DNA of 64,000 nt from Ptychodera flava (GCF_041260155.1 NC_091933.1:30807933-30871932), one strand, 5' to 3'. Positions 1 through 12,872 are shown, counted from the stretch's first letter. Translations and numbers: made by a program. Notes: a model not told the origin generated them from the letters alone.

Positions 1-18
1 CGCGTTAATTTTAAGAGA

Positions 19-22
<4 letters not shown>

Positions 23-108
<86 letters not shown>
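23..108. repeat. (CT)n microsatellite
   Basis: Uninterrupted CT dinucleotide run. It lies before the first visible aminopeptidase exon, so it is presumably intronic. I see no exon in positions 1-468. Confidence 0.97.
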
Positions 109-113
<5 letters not shown>

Positions 114-468
114 CATTTACACTATTTATACTGATTTCCCGAGATGGGAAATGGAAAAGATCAGCAAAAAATCAACAATAAAAATCACAGCGAACATCAA
201 AGTTTCTTTTAAGGAAAGTTTTCGCAAAACTTTAGATTTTCAATTTCGAGGCGCGTTTTACCGTGCTATGACTTAGATTGCACACAGTATCGGTGGATCT
301 CGCCTTTCTATTTGACTTCTACTTCACGATAACAGCGCAAATAAATTGAGCTACGATGAAGACCAACACAAAGCATACCAATAGACTCGGAACTTTTCAG
401 TGTGTACACTCTCACAAAAGGGTGCCCATTGTTATTTACTCTGAACATTTAACTTTCCACACATTCAG

Positions 469-745
469 GAAAACCAACTTTTACTCACGGATGTGATGTT
501 CTCTATGAGAGAAGACGAGTCATATGACGTCATACCGAAACCAATCGTCAGGGAAGTAGGAGGTTGGTCCGGAGAACTCTGGGATATGTTCGACTCGCGC
601 ATTTATCAGAAGGTGTGTGAAGACTGTCTTGCAATATGGCGGAGAAATATTTGAATTTTTTTTACAGAAATATTTAGTCTGCGAAAGTGTCAAAATCAGG
701 ATAGGAATATGTCTTACAAATAGCATACTGTCTGTGAGACCTGAA

Positions 746-823
<78 letters not shown>

Positions 824-3800
824 GTATATGTTCAGATACAGAAGATAGCATAATATTGACAAGGGGAATGTTTGAGGGCGCTGAGAGATACAGCCTTTTT
901 AGCTATATCGATTGATTTGACTAAAACACGCAGAAACCGACCCACAAGGCTCCAGTTGACATAAGTCCGGGCATTTTGCTCCAAAATCAACGTTACGAGA
1001 GAGATGGAATAGTAGCATTTTCTGAAGCTTCTGTAAATCCACTTGTAGGTATAAATTTGTAGATTATCGTAGTATCATGAATTTTGAATGAATTTTGTCA
1101 TGGCAGGGAGCCAGTATCATCAGATCTTTGCGAGCGTTCTTGGACGAGCAAGTTATCGAGAGAGGTCTCAAAAAATATCTCAGGGCGCATCTCTATGACA
1201 ACGTCGTCACAGATGACCTTTGGCATGCACTCACAGAGGTATGTGCGCAAATGCAAAATGTCCAATGCATGCTCTGCTTTATGTTACTTGTCAGAATGCT
1301 CATCCAATGAGCTACTCGATGTTATTGATAGAACACTTTTGCTGTACGGAAGATTATTATTAGGGCCATGTTTTTTCTGTAATTTGTTATACTCGCGTTT
1401 TCTTTCCTTTTTTTCGTTTTCATGCAGTTTCGTTTGGTTCGTTTTCGCGCCTCTTTTTATTTCGTTTTCTCAGGAAACCAAATTAAAAGAAAAAAACAAT
1501 GCCTAAATGCCTCTATTAAGCTTCTATAATATAGCTGTTGGAAATGTAATATCTTTTGTGGTATTCTCGGGTACTTTCTGTTGGTTTGATCAGCTTCACG
1601 CAAGCAGAGTAAAGCAAAGGCCGATGGGAGTTGACGAGTGAGTCTACGCATTCAAAAGCAATGATTGACACGATGAAATATTATTTTTAAAATGTACCGA
1701 CGGCTGCAAACCAAATCATCGAACAAAGTTAGAGTTATTGTTATTATTGCCCATACCAAGTGTCGTCTACAGATTCGCTGTAGTAAATGATCAGCAATAT
1801 CAATATCTGAGCTCCGTTCAGTTCACGGAACTGACTCGGGCAAGCGACACTCGAAAGTCTAAATACTCAGATTTAGTTCAGTTTGTTCAGGATGGCAGGG
1901 GTTTGTTAAGTTCAAAAGCAGATAGCAAACTTTCTAAGGTTTGCGGTTGAATCGACAAGAGAGCGGAGTGATGGAGTGCATGAGAGGTAATGAAAGCAAG
2001 TGTTTGAAGTTTGTGGAACACCATGGTCAACAAGATTACCTGTGGTGATATGAATTCTGAATGATGTTGCTGGTCAGTGAGAAATGTACGTTTTCATTTT
2101 TGAGCACAAATCCTTGTGGGGAAAAAGCACAAGTTGTATTTACACCTTGATGGCAAAAATCTTGACAGAATTCGACACTTGATTGAGTTGATTTCCGATC
2201 TGCTTGGCCAAATTTATAGCTTAAATTACCTCAACTTGAAACGTACTTTCTATATCCTTAGGCAGACAAAAAACATGGCGGTACAGATGTGAAAAAGATG
2301 ATGGATTGTTGGCTATTGCAAGCAGGTCTCCCCTTAGTGACGGTAACTAGGATTGATGAAACCACTTTGAAAGTTGAACAGTCCCAGTTCATCAAGGACC
2401 GCGATGGGTTATGGGAAAAGGACTTCCCTAAAGAGTAGGTGAATAATTTACTGGTCAATTTATTCAACCCTGGTTACACCAACAACGAGACAGTGAGGAT
2501 GGATATATCGGTGCTTAGATGCACCAATTCAGTGAAAACATTTACGAGATGATTGGCAATGAGTGGCTCTAAATTTTATAACATTATTCGGGACTTCAGC
2601 AGACATGAAAAATATACAGAGAAAATTGTGACCGCGATCCATGGAAGTGTTATGTGGATACTGCTTGAGGATCACTGTGTGCAAATATACCCACAGTGAT
2701 AGGTTATTGATATGTGCAAAGGTGAATAATGTAGACTTGTGTAGTGCCCCATCATTGCATAGAAATGAAGTGTTGTATTGTACTAATAGGAGATACGAAT
2801 ATGGATTATTAAGTTTCAACCAATCTCGACTCGTTAACACGCGCATGATCAACATATGATCTATCGAGAGTGAGGCATTGAGTTTGCTGACAGGCATGGC
2901 GTTGTTTTCAGTTGACGCGTTCGGGCCTTTGCTTCATTCTGCTATTTTCATGTTCTTCCTCTTCTGTCTCTGTGCAGTCAAAAGTGGAATATCCCTCTGA
3001 CATACACCCACAGTGGTATAACTGACTTCAACAGACCATTTAGAGCTTGGCTCCTTGCTGAAGACGAGTACAGTAAGTGTATGTAGACATCTATTGAGTG
3101 GTGAGGAGTTTACTATAGGCCGAGCAATTTACACAGAGACTTATATTCCGATAGAACATCGGGAACAAATGCGTCATACATCGGTCAGCTGATCACCTTT
3201 GATACTCGCAATACGAATTCATCACATCAAATACAGCTTTCAAATGGTGTTTTGTTACGTGGTACTTGCTCTTTCAACTCGAATTTTACCTTCAAGGTGA
3301 CATCACTTGGTAACACTGAGTATAGTGCTCGCAAAACTGTTAATGGACATATTGGCTTGCTCACATGGTACAATCACATAATGAAAGTGGACTATGTTGT
3401 AACAAAGAGGGAGGGAGGAGAAGGAAAGAAAAGATAATTTTCTCTGAAATGTTTGCAATGTCACAATTGTCGCTAAAGGGTCACTACAACTCTTGCACAC
3501 ACCTTGATATGATCCGCAAATGCAATGATGTGCTCTTACCGAGTACCCTGGATTTGAAATGTTAACGTTTAAGTGCAATGTCACTGGAATGGCGCTCTTT
3601 ACCACAGAATCGAACTTGTCCTACCGTTAACATTCCATTGTTTTATAGTTACCATAGAAATAGATGACCTAACAGAGAAGGACTGGGTCATTTTCAACGT
3701 AAATCAAACCGGCTATTTCCACGTGAACTATGACACAGATAACTGGAATAAGTTGGCCAAGCAGTTAAAAGATGATTTTGAGGTTATTATTCTTATTATA

Positions 3801-6800
3801 ATTATTTTTGTCGTTGTTTTATTGTTGTTGTTGTTGTTGTTATTGTTGCTGTTTTTACCGTTGTAGTTGTTAGTGGTGGTGTGATGTTATGATACCGTTG
3901 GTAACTATTGCATATGTGAATTGACCGTACTCATATATATAATTAACGTTCATTGAAACTATATTAATATTCTCTGCACAAAACCACGTACACATAACAA
4001 GATCGGAACTAATTTGGTATTATTGGATGGTGAAGTAGGATCGTTTTAATCTGCAAATATACGCTCATCTGCTTTTATTTTTAAGTTACACGCCTGTTTT
4101 TATGAGTAATTTGTAATATTGCAACATTCAGTTTTATGGCACCTAACACATTGAGAAATTTGAAAAATACGAAGATCCAATTATCTCAAATCAGATCCTT
4201 TCGCGTTACATTAGAATATTTAGGCAATAAACTACACCCAGCGACGGTATACCACGAGATTTTGACCAGTTCACGACATCTGTGCATATATGGAGTGAAC
4301 TAGTCAAAGTTGAGTGGTACATCCATTGCTGCTCAGAGGTGGTTTGTAATTATTATACCATCATTTTTCTCCAGCTGAGAGTTTCTGCCTGTTCCGCGGT
4401 TATTTTCGCGTCTCGACCGATCAGATCGCAGAATTTGCGCCATCAATACATACCGTAAAGGCAATATTATTGTCATTGGCCATGTCTTTACAGAAGTCCG
4501 GGGATTCCGAATAATATCTTTCTCGTAAACGGCTTTAAATATCCAAGCTTTCTCTACAGGTTATTCCTACCCAAACACGCGCAGCTCTGCTCAACGATGC
4601 GTTTGTTATTGCCGAGTCGGGTGAACTGGATCTCGTTGTTGGTCTACAGCTGACCGAGTACATGTACGAGGAGACGGAATTCATCGTCTGGGAGACGGTT
4701 GAGCATTACCTCCCCTTCATTAGGACTGTTCTCCTTCGTACAGATGAGTTTGAACTTTTTCAGGTGAGTGGTTACTTGGTCACAGAACGCAATGAAGAAC
4801 AACTTTTTTGAAAGTTAAATCCATTCCAGGCTTGCCAATGTAGATGCAAAATCATCGATTTTGTTCATTTGCTAAATTGCAGCGTATTCATTCATTGAGT
4901 CATTGGGACAAATAGTATTTCCGTTGCATTACGAATATTATCTAGGGTTTCAACTTGGCCACAAATATGGCATATGCCATCACTTAAAGCAGAATATTTT
5001 CCCAATCTTCTATTAATTATGCCTCTGTGAAATATATATTCCAATTGATATCATTGACATGTTGCTCACGATTCTCGTTTAACTAAGACGACCGATGACT
5101 GAAATTGGAGGCTTTGGGCGTTTTTACAAACCCCTCACTCGTTTTCGTCTCCTAGACGTTTGGCGATCGAGCAGCTAGCTGCTTTAGCGTTTTCAGCCGA
5201 TGTCTGACTTGCCGTAGGTGTATGTTGACATGTTAAGATTGTCCGGTGAAATTTTCCGTTGACTCTCGCCAGCTGACCTCATGATCAACGGAATATCGAT
5301 CACGGGGGATGTGTGATCTGTTAATCTGCACGATAAGGAAATTCATCACTGATCAACTTTTCGATACTTCTGTCACAGAATTACTGGAGGAACCAAATAA
5401 CCCCTTTGTATGAATCACTCGGTTGGAATTTCACTGGATCGCATATGTTAGATTAGTAAGTGTATTTTTTTTTAGTTCCAAGCTTTGTTTTTTTTTTGTT
5501 GATAGTGTCAAGTCTGACTTTTAGGAGCTCAAAGGCAAAGCTCGGATCTACGATCAATTCACCGAAGATTTCTGTTCTTAATTAAACCGTCTGACAAGTC
5601 ATTCGGGGAAATTGAAAACAATTTTTTTACTGAAAGATTGACGTTTATATTACCCCGAAATTCGTCTTGAGAAATTTTTGCTTGGTACATTTACGTTTGA
5701 GATGGATAATCTTATTTGATTTTTTTTTGTAACAGCAAGCGTCGTTTAAAGGCTATAAAGAATGCGTGTTCCTGGGGAAATAAAAATTGTATTGAGATGG
5801 CAACCGCAGTATACCGTCAGTGGATGAGTGATCAGTTCAGCGATTCGTGAGTACTTAAAACGTTGTTCTCTAGTGCCTCAATGTGAGATCATTGCATGAA
5901 TAACATCGTGTTTTGGGGTACTTTCAGACCGATCGACCTGAAAACAGAACTTATACTTCTGGCAGTGTGAGGATAACCATGATATGAGAAGTGTTTGCAG
6001 TGCTTCATTTTATGTAGATAAACAATAAGAATAAAGTTTAAGCGAGAATGAATAAAAGAAGTAACGACATCCATTATGCAGTCTATGTCAATATGAGTGC
6101 AAAGACTTCTCTCAGAAAATAGTATACGGAGAGAACTGCCAGCTTCACGTTGAGAGCGAACGCTAAACGATGTGAAAACGCGTTACATCACCGTGATTAT
6201 CCGTTTATGTTTAGTCCTCTCGGTTACGCACTTAATCTCTTAAATGACAGCAAATAGAATTGTACTTTTCGTCTTCGTTTTCTCAGCGTACCACAGGACA
6301 ACTCTTTGATGGAATCCTTGAGTTGCGCGGTAATTCGCCAGGGCGGTTTGGAAGAATGGATGTTTGCTTACGAGAATTCGGATGAGATGGATAATCCGGA
6401 AAAGCTCGAACTGTTCGGCCTGATAGCTGAATCGGCCATGAGCTGCTCCCAGAATGCCTGGCTTTTGCAAGGGTTAGTGAAGAGCACGATTGATTTTATA
6501 AAATCGAAAACAGAAGAATAAAGGAGACAGAAAGCAAATCAAGACACACAGACACATGCAACATAGGTCTCCGATTGGAGTTCATCAACATCTACTATAA
6601 AATCCTCATCCTTTACCATTCCATAAACTTATGTAATTTTTTTTCCAGATACTTGGAAATGTACGATGAAATGGAAAAGCTGTTTGTGGCGAGTTACTAC
6701 ATGAGGGAAAAATCAGCGCTTGGATTTTCTGTTGCCTGGAAGTTTATGATTGAAAGATTCGATGAACTTTTTGAAAAGTAAGCAAAGCTTAGTTACATTC

Positions 6801-8045
6801 TGTCGTAAGTTTACCAAAATGCAACACGTTGTAAACATTATGGATGCATAGTAAGCTTACATTAAGAGTTTTTGAGCGATTATTTGGTTCATTTTAAAAG
6901 TTGTGATAGCCAATCTATATCCATGTTCCTTATTTTTCAGATACGGAAACAGTTTGTATTTCCACATATGGCTGTTCGGTCCTTTTCTTAATTCGGAATC
7001 AGACCTAAAGCAGGTTGGTTAAATACAGTGTTTACACTTTTATTCAAAATACACTGTTTTACAAAATTCTGTACAATTGTAGTTATATGACAGGACAGTA
7101 AACAATTACAGGAATACCGTTCTAAGGTTAACAGACAAGTCGTATCGGACTGTCCGCCTGGGCGTTAACTCTCTTGGCCCAGGGGAGGGGGTGTCCTAAA
7201 TGGAAATAAATCTGCAGCGCCAACATTGTCGACATTTAACAGCCTTGCTGCGTTTGCAAAAATATATTCACGTGGTTGGAAACTGTTGGGAGTACGCATG
7301 CTCTGAAAACGCCGAAAAAGGTAAAACTTGGTATGGCATGGTACGGTAGAGAAATTCGTGTCGTCATTCAAACCATTTAGCCAAGAGATATCATGATCCG
7401 CCCAAAAGTCGCTGTGTACTCTTCATAAAGTCATGTGGTTATGCGAGTAATTGCATATTTTCTCGTTTGTTGAATCTACATCACTCGATGTTAAACGTTT
7501 AATGCTAATGAGCTTGAGTATTGGAATCCAGACATGATGTTGGATTAAAATGACACAACACGCTTGATCCTGCAGGTGACATCATAAGCCTGTTTCGGTA
7601 TTTACGAAAGGTTTGATGCGATATGCTGATGCAAACATTAATATAAATTTAGACATAATAGACGCTCTATACTTGAACCCGTTTTGATTTTGCCTTTACC
7701 GCGAATATACTCATGTGATCACTTGTTTCACAGTTACTGGACTTCGGATCAAGAAGTACAAATATGTCGGACGGAGCAGTCACTCAATTCTATCGCGCCG
7801 TCGGCAGAGTGAAGGAGAACATCGCTTGGATGGATAAGAACATGGCTAGTGTCCGGGAGTGGTTGGCGAGAGTTGCGCCAGAAACACGGCATCAAGACGC
7901 TGGTCCGGAATACGTTGACTTTGACCGTCTTAACGGCGATTCAGCAAAATCAGGTACAAAGGAAAAACGAAGACACGGTCGAAGTATATACGATTCTTCC
8001 AATGGACACCACGAAAGACGATTTCATCGGCGTCAGAAAGTGTAG
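469..8045 (+). CDS. M1-family zinc aminopeptidase (aminopeptidase N/ERAP-like), 3' half, 12 exons
   Basis: Exons: 469-612, 1107-1238, 2262-2434, 2978-3072, 3649-3782, 4560-4763, 5379-5455, 5736-5846, 6287-6472, 6649-6777, 6941-7013 and 7734-8045 (TAG). All junctions are AG/GT and every codon phase fits, giving about 589 residues. M1 enzymes remove N-terminal residues from peptides, mostly as type II membrane ectoenzymes. Exon 1 ends in the conserved FD..IY.K stretch and exon 2 continues GASIIRSLRAFLDE, the family's K-G-A-S-V-I-R block. DVKKMMDCWLLQAGLPLV, KWNIPLTYTHSG and TGYFHVNYD follow. Later exons match the ERAP1-like C-terminal helical domain: RLKAIKNACSWGNKNC, WMSDQF, VIRQGGLEEWMF and KENIAWMDKN..VREWL. 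The GAMEN and HEXXH catalytic motifs lie before the window, so this copy is truncated only by the window edge. About 45 polar, basic residues follow the usual C-terminus. An alternative donor near 7954 could shorten this tail. Which M1 paralogue this is cannot be told. Confidence 0.93.
745..823. repeat. (CAGA)n tetranucleotide microsatellite
   Basis: Long perfect CAGA/TCTG run inside the first visible aminopeptidase intron. It keeps reading frames open on both strands (TDRQ and SVCL repeats), which are artefacts. Confidence 0.97.
3803..3868. repeat. (TTG)n-rich microsatellite
   Basis: Interrupted TTG/ATT trinucleotide run just after the donor of the aminopeptidase exon ending at 3782. It extends an open frame as poly-Val/Leu but is intronic. 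Confidence 0.85.
4244..4320. mobile_element. Short hairpin element (MITE-like) in an aminopeptidase intron
   Basis: About 28 bases (GTATACCACGAGATTTTGAC..) are repeated inverted as ..GTCAAAGTTGAGTGGTAC around a short loop with the arm ends GTTCAC/GTGAAC. The total is about 77 bp with no coding capacity. It could be a decayed miniature inverted-repeat transposon. No target duplication is clear. Confidence 0.5.
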
Positions 8046-9588
8046 CTCAGGGGTCAAAAAAAGATCGAAAGTAGAAAGCGACCACTGTGTCGATAATATT
8101 TCCGATGTTCTTTTGGCACACACAACAAGGTACAGCTACATTTTTACCCAGAACGTCACTGAGGGCAGTGTCACAGTGGGAGAGTCATTATCAGTTATGT
8201 AGAAGAAAAGTGGATATCAGTATCGAAATGAATCGTTTTGTGGATTCCGAAAATAAGTCAACGCTGTCCTGTAAGCACTTGAACTGCTAGATATGTTGAG
8301 AGCCTCAGAGATGCCATATGGGATAGAACATGTGTTGTTACACAAACTAAACTTCATTAATGTGTTTCATAAAAGTGAATGAAATTTAAACTAGGAAGAT
8401 GATCCTTTGAGATGCAAATGCATTTCAAAACGAAGATGACTTATTTAAAATTATAAATTTTCACCAGGATTTAATTTCACCATTTTGATGTTTTAAGCAT
8501 TTTTACTGTATTTCACGGATTTCCCAGTAAAACAATAAGATCTATTGTTATTTAATATTTTCTCGGAGATTTTATAAGCGGATGTCCTCCATCAGCGCAA
8601 AAGAGCGAAATCTCAGTGAATAATTAATGCCTTTACAACTTCTATTTTAGTTGATTTTGTACTCTTCTAAGATTTGATCCAGTTTGCAAAGTTTGTCTAA
8701 TGTGAATTTCGGATATCGATGGGTATACTCTTTTGAATAATGCCTCTGCAGGGGACGGAAAAGCCCGAATCGTTTTGTCGTTGGAATAATCCGAGCGAGT
8801 TCAAATAATTCTGGTCGTGCAGTCGTTACGATTGGGTCTTAACCCCGGAAGAATCGAATACTGGCATATGGTACCTCCAGTAAAATCTGACTTTTAAAAA
8901 ATTCAGGATATTTAACTTGTTTCAGGGAATTTAGAAGTGTCAAATATTTTAAGTATTTTCTGTAACTGTAATATTATCTTTAAACACTATGTACCGTGAT
9001 CACCTGAGTAGCACTGTGATATTGAACTTTCCGGAAACCTGATTGTGCGAGTTCAGCATCATCCTGACTTCTCCAGAAGAAGAGAAGAGCACTTTTATAA
9101 AGACCAATGCTTATTTAACAAGAATCCTTCAAATTTTAAATGCTCACGTAATCTTTTATCTTTTAAAGACTCGTTTCAAGTGTTTCGTAACTTTTACATA
9201 TACTAGATAATTGAGTGCAATACGAGTACCTAAAAGTAGCACATGTACAAATAAATCAAAATGTTTTTTATGCGATTTGAAAGCCATGATTTATTCTTCA
9301 ACATTCTGTATTACTGTTTTTTTCACATTTCCGGTTTATGCGTTGTCATGGCACGTCGGAAGAATACAACTTGAATGTGTTGTGTGAAATGGCTGTGTTT
9401 TCCAAAACCGAATATTGAAATTGATATATGTAAATTTGATCTGAAATACCCGTCGTCGTATTCTTTAAAGGCACTGGCTTGTGACTTTTGAATGTTGCGA
9501 TATCAAAGCATCGTGCATTGTCTACAAGGATTTCTCCCACAGAACATGTAGACTGTTGTATCCTGACTCAAAAAGTCTTTCCCCTACC
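8046..9588. other. Intergenic, no gene recognised
   Basis: This is AT-rich sequence after the aminopeptidase stop and presumably holds its 3' UTR. An AATAAA occurs near 9250, but I cannot assign it as the polyadenylation signal. The short open frames have no recognisable motifs. Confidence 0.6.
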
Positions 9589-9595
9589 AAGTGTT

Positions 9596-9949
9596 GGAGG
9601 AGGCATCATGGGCCAGTGGCTAGAGCAGTGGACTCACGATCAAAGGATGGTGAGTTCGAGCCCCGGCATGGCTGTGGTGTTGTGTCCTTGGGCAAGGCAC
9701 TTTATTCCTCATTGCTTCTCCCCACCCAGGAGTGATGGGTACCTGGTAGGACAGAGGTTGTTATGTGTGCGTTTAGCTCTGCTGCGCTTATTGGCTGCAC
9801 ATGTGAGCTGTTGTCTGCTCCCCAGGGAGTTGAGTGGTATCATATCAGGTCCAGTGACCAGGGGTAATAATAATTGTAAAGCGCCTTGATCACATCTACT
9901 TGTGGATATGTGCGCTATATAAGAACCAAATATTATTATTATTATTATT
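9596..9949 (+). mobile_element. tRNA-derived SINE with (ATT)n tail
   Basis: The head carries an RNA polymerase III A box (TGGCTAGAGCAGTGG, 9617-9631) and a B box (GTTCGAGCCCC, 9654-9664) about 30 bases apart, as in a tRNA. A body containing GTCCTTGGGCAAGGCACTTT follows, then a tail with AAAGCGCCTTGA and GTGCGCTATATAAGAACC ending in repeated ATT. That layout resembles deuterostome SINEs. The heptamer AAGTGTT lies immediately before (9589-9595) and after (9950-9956) as a target duplication. It is non-autonomous and mobilised by a LINE. The insertion looks fairly young because boxes, tail and duplication are all intact. Confidence 0.9.
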
Positions 9950-9964
9950 AAGTGTTTCCCTCAG

Positions 9965-10831
9965 GATGACCATTTACAGGCCATTGCCAATATTGAAAGT
10001 CGAATGCATGAGTTGATCAGTCATCTATCAAATATCAAACGAATCTTCAGACACCGAACGATGCTTATGGTGTGAGTTTATGGTGTACGTTTTCGTTTTT
10101 AAAATTGTATATTTTGGTTTTCTGGAACTTCGTGTACAAATATGTATGGACTTTAATCTATGTCACATTACAAAATCTCTTAACATCTTTAAATCTCGAG
10201 AAAAAAAAATGATGTTTAAAAATGATTTGATGTATTTGTACATTTCAATAAAGGGTCAATTAAACTACAGCTGATGTAGTGAAGGTTATGATCTGACTCT
10301 GCTGGCCGAGATGAGACACTGGGCTACCGTACCAAGTTGTACGCAACTTGTTTTGTTCCTCGCTCCGTGATAATGAAGGATTAGCTCCGCTCAGTTCAAT
10401 GTCAGCCTTTACAGTTTCCTCGAGTTTTTCATGCTTTGTCTCTTTACATGCTACATATATTGCGCCAATGTATCTTCTTAATGTGCCAGACTCCACGTCG
10501 AATACTAAATCATTTTGCGAACAACAACATCAGACTATGTAAAGTTCTTACAAATTAGAGTAATAATCTAACGCTTGGTACTTCGCCACGATAAGTATGG
10601 ATTCAGTTATGTAAGTGCCTACAACATCTTTGCCCATTGTCAATACAAAGTCCCTACAATAAGAATTAAAGAATAATTGTGTATACACATTTAATAGTAG
10701 TTTTGTGTTGTTGCAGAGTCTCTGAGATCGAGAGATGTGTGCATTAGCTCATAAAAAGAGATGTTCGGCGAAGAAGCATGCACAAGCTTGGGTCATTGCA
10801 TTAGAAAAATGACAACATCTGAGAACGCGGG

Positions 10832-10916
<85 letters not shown>

Positions 10917-10920
10917 GTGA

Positions 10921-10960
<40 letters not shown>

Positions 10961-11090
10961 GTTCCGGAAAAGTTCTTTGAACAATATGGTTTGCTTATTT
11001 GTTTTCTGAACGGAGAATTTTTACAGCGTCTATTTGTACGTCTCCAGGATTGTGCACCCGGATGTGGGCAACATTGAAGCGTGTCGATAA
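9965..11090 (+). CDS. Possible pair of terminal exons of an unidentified transcript
   Basis: After a good acceptor (TTTCCCTCAG, split from upstream DNA by the SINE) positions 9965-10071 read DDHLQAIANIESRMHELISH.. and reach a GTGAGT donor in phase 2. A second acceptor (CGTCTCCAG) opens 11048-11090, which joins in phase and reads IVHPDVGNIEACR then TAA. The two pieces fit each other, but I recognise no family. The phase does not fit the strong donor in the last aminopeptidase exon. It would fit splicing directly from the exon ending at 7013, which would give that gene an alternative C-terminus. They may equally be chance or belong to a small separate gene. Confidence 0.28.
10835..10962. repeat. 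Compound (GA)n-(GT)n microsatellite
   Basis: About 80 bases of GA pass into about 40 bases of GT. It lies between the two possible exons at 9965 and 11048. The Leu-Ser and Thr-His open frame on the opposite strand is an artefact. Confidence 0.97.
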
Positions 11091-11594
11091 CAATACTCCA
11101 GTATTGTTCAGGCTGTTTTTATGTGTTAAACGTACGATTTTTTACAAAATTTTATGACCCGAAAAGGCTTATCTATACACGCCAAGACTTCTTAAGCCAT
11201 CAACTTTATAAGTCTTCTCGATGGATAGTGATATGATATGATTGACACAGAATTAACTAACATCCTCTGATGTATCCAAAATTCTAAGTGCCGAATTTCA
11301 GTGTAAGTTCATTTAATTGCTAAGAACCGATAGAAAGATCTTATATTTTCCCTTTCATGGACAAGAACTTGTCAAAGGCATTTCATCTCGATCTGCATTT
11401 TGCGATGCATCATTAAACTTTATTTGTAAAATAAAATGTAACCCTCATACAACCGTGCGATGGGACACCAACCATGATATTTGCAGAAAAACAAAAGGAT
11501 ACACTGAAGAACTTATTGGAGGCGTGCTAGTGTTTCCGTCCTCACTATGGCAACGGCGCGAAATCAAAATGGCGACCGTCGATGAGTGGTCATT

Positions 11595-12054
11595 ATGGCG
11601 GACCACCGTATTTCAGAAAGAACAACGCTACATTCCATTGTGAACACGTAAGTAGACATTTACCAAAGTCATTTGAAATATCGGAGATCGACACTTCCTT
11701 TGTGTCGTATTATTTACCAACAGCATGCCGTCTCTGAAAGAAAAGGACGGGTCATCAATGACTGTGGAAAGGTCACATACTGATGGTGCGGTAGCTGTGT
11801 TACCATTAGTGCCAGACACAATGGCATATAATAGAGGCCATATCGGACACTATAACCTTAGCGACGTGTTGGGGAGTTTTTTGTCAAGCGTCTTTTCTGG
11901 GTACCATACACTCAGCTCAGAAAGGCTAGATCATGGCAAGCCCTGCGTACCGTGCTGTGTGTTTCGGGCGTTACACGGCCCCCACCACAGAGCAGAGCTA
12001 GGAACCATGTCTGCAATATTGCAAACGATAGGGGTCCCATCCACGGTTCTGTAA
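11595..12054 (+). CDS. Possible 5' exons of the EF-hand gene downstream
   Basis: A CpG-containing stretch with several ATGGCG motifs suggests a first exon. From ATG 11595 the frame reads MADHRISERTTLHSIVN and reaches a strong donor (CAC/GTAAGT) at 11647 in phase 2. An acceptor (TTTACCAACAG) opens at 11724 and continues MPSLKEKDGSSMTVERSHTD..HYNLSDVLGSF. No strong phase-0 donor is visible to connect this to the exon at 13079, so the end of the second exon is undecided and 12054 is only the end of the open frame. A short independent gene is also possible. Confidence 0.35.
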
Positions 12055-12699
12055 ATTACCGCTTTGCCCTCACCGCGCCTTCTGATTGAGATGGGATTGG
12101 TTTGTACCCTTTACTGTGTTGGGTAGCATACCAAAACTACGAATAGGTTGTAGGCAAGGAACACTGGACGGTACTGCTAGGAATCTGATCGAAATGCCGA
12201 AAATAACGCTTTGTAACAGTTAAGGGGGCTAGCTCCCATTTATTAATCAATTTATCATGTTATTTTGAATTTAAGAAAGCACTCCTTCATCCTCCATGGA
12301 AAAGTGTAATTGAAAAAATAATATGTTATGCCACTACCCACTGGTAGTTAGTTATTACATGGTATATAATACCTACATCCCAAGACAGAAAGAAAGATGG
12401 ACGTATACAAGGGAGTGCAAAAAATGCCATGTATCTTAAGGAGAAAAGGTGAATTGTTGTTTGTCTGATTTGACCACAGTTCCTCCATCACATTCACATA
12501 TATACTATAGTATGAGTGAGGTATTAAAATCTGAATGCAACAATTGAACATAAAAAGAAAGTATTCATTGTTTTACCTTTAGAAGCACGGGGGTTCATAT
12601 TTGTTAGCCTGCTGGCTTTAAAAGGGCATAGCTGTAACTTTATTCACCATTTTTGGTTTTTTTTAATGTCAGCTACGGTTTCTTGTCCTACTCTGTAGT

Positions 12700-12872
12700 G
12701 CATACTGAGATACAAGTATTCAGCTTGTCAACTAAGCCTGTACACGTGTGCTCTACGCCGATATCGTTGACGCGTGAATTTTGGTGTGGCGTTGAATTCA
12801 AATGTAAACAGTAGCACAGCCTTTTATACATTGACTGTGTTGACAAGCTATACAGTAGATGTTTCAAGATGC
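12700..12872. mobile_element. Hairpin MITE, copy 1 of a family seen twice
   Basis: The left end GCATACTGAGATACAAGTAT..AGCTTGTCAAC is mirrored at the right by GTTGACAAGCTATACAG..GATGC, giving imperfect terminal inverted repeats of roughly 33 bp. A related segment lies at 18151-18270. There is no coding capacity. Confidence 0.7.

Noticed and set aside
674-862. Frame of Cys-Leu-Ser-Val repeats on the minus strand, and its plus-strand counterpart of TDRQ repeats
   Set aside because: Translation of the CAGA microsatellite inside an intron.
9605-9680. tRNA gene suggested by A and B boxes
   Set aside because: The boxes head a SINE with body, ATT tail and target duplication; the 3' half of a tRNA cloverleaf is not present.
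9488-9889. 133-codon plus-strand frame
   Set aside because: It runs mostly through the SINE and has no recognised domain.
10793-10984. Thr-His and Leu-Ser repeat frame
   Set aside because: Translation of the compound microsatellite.
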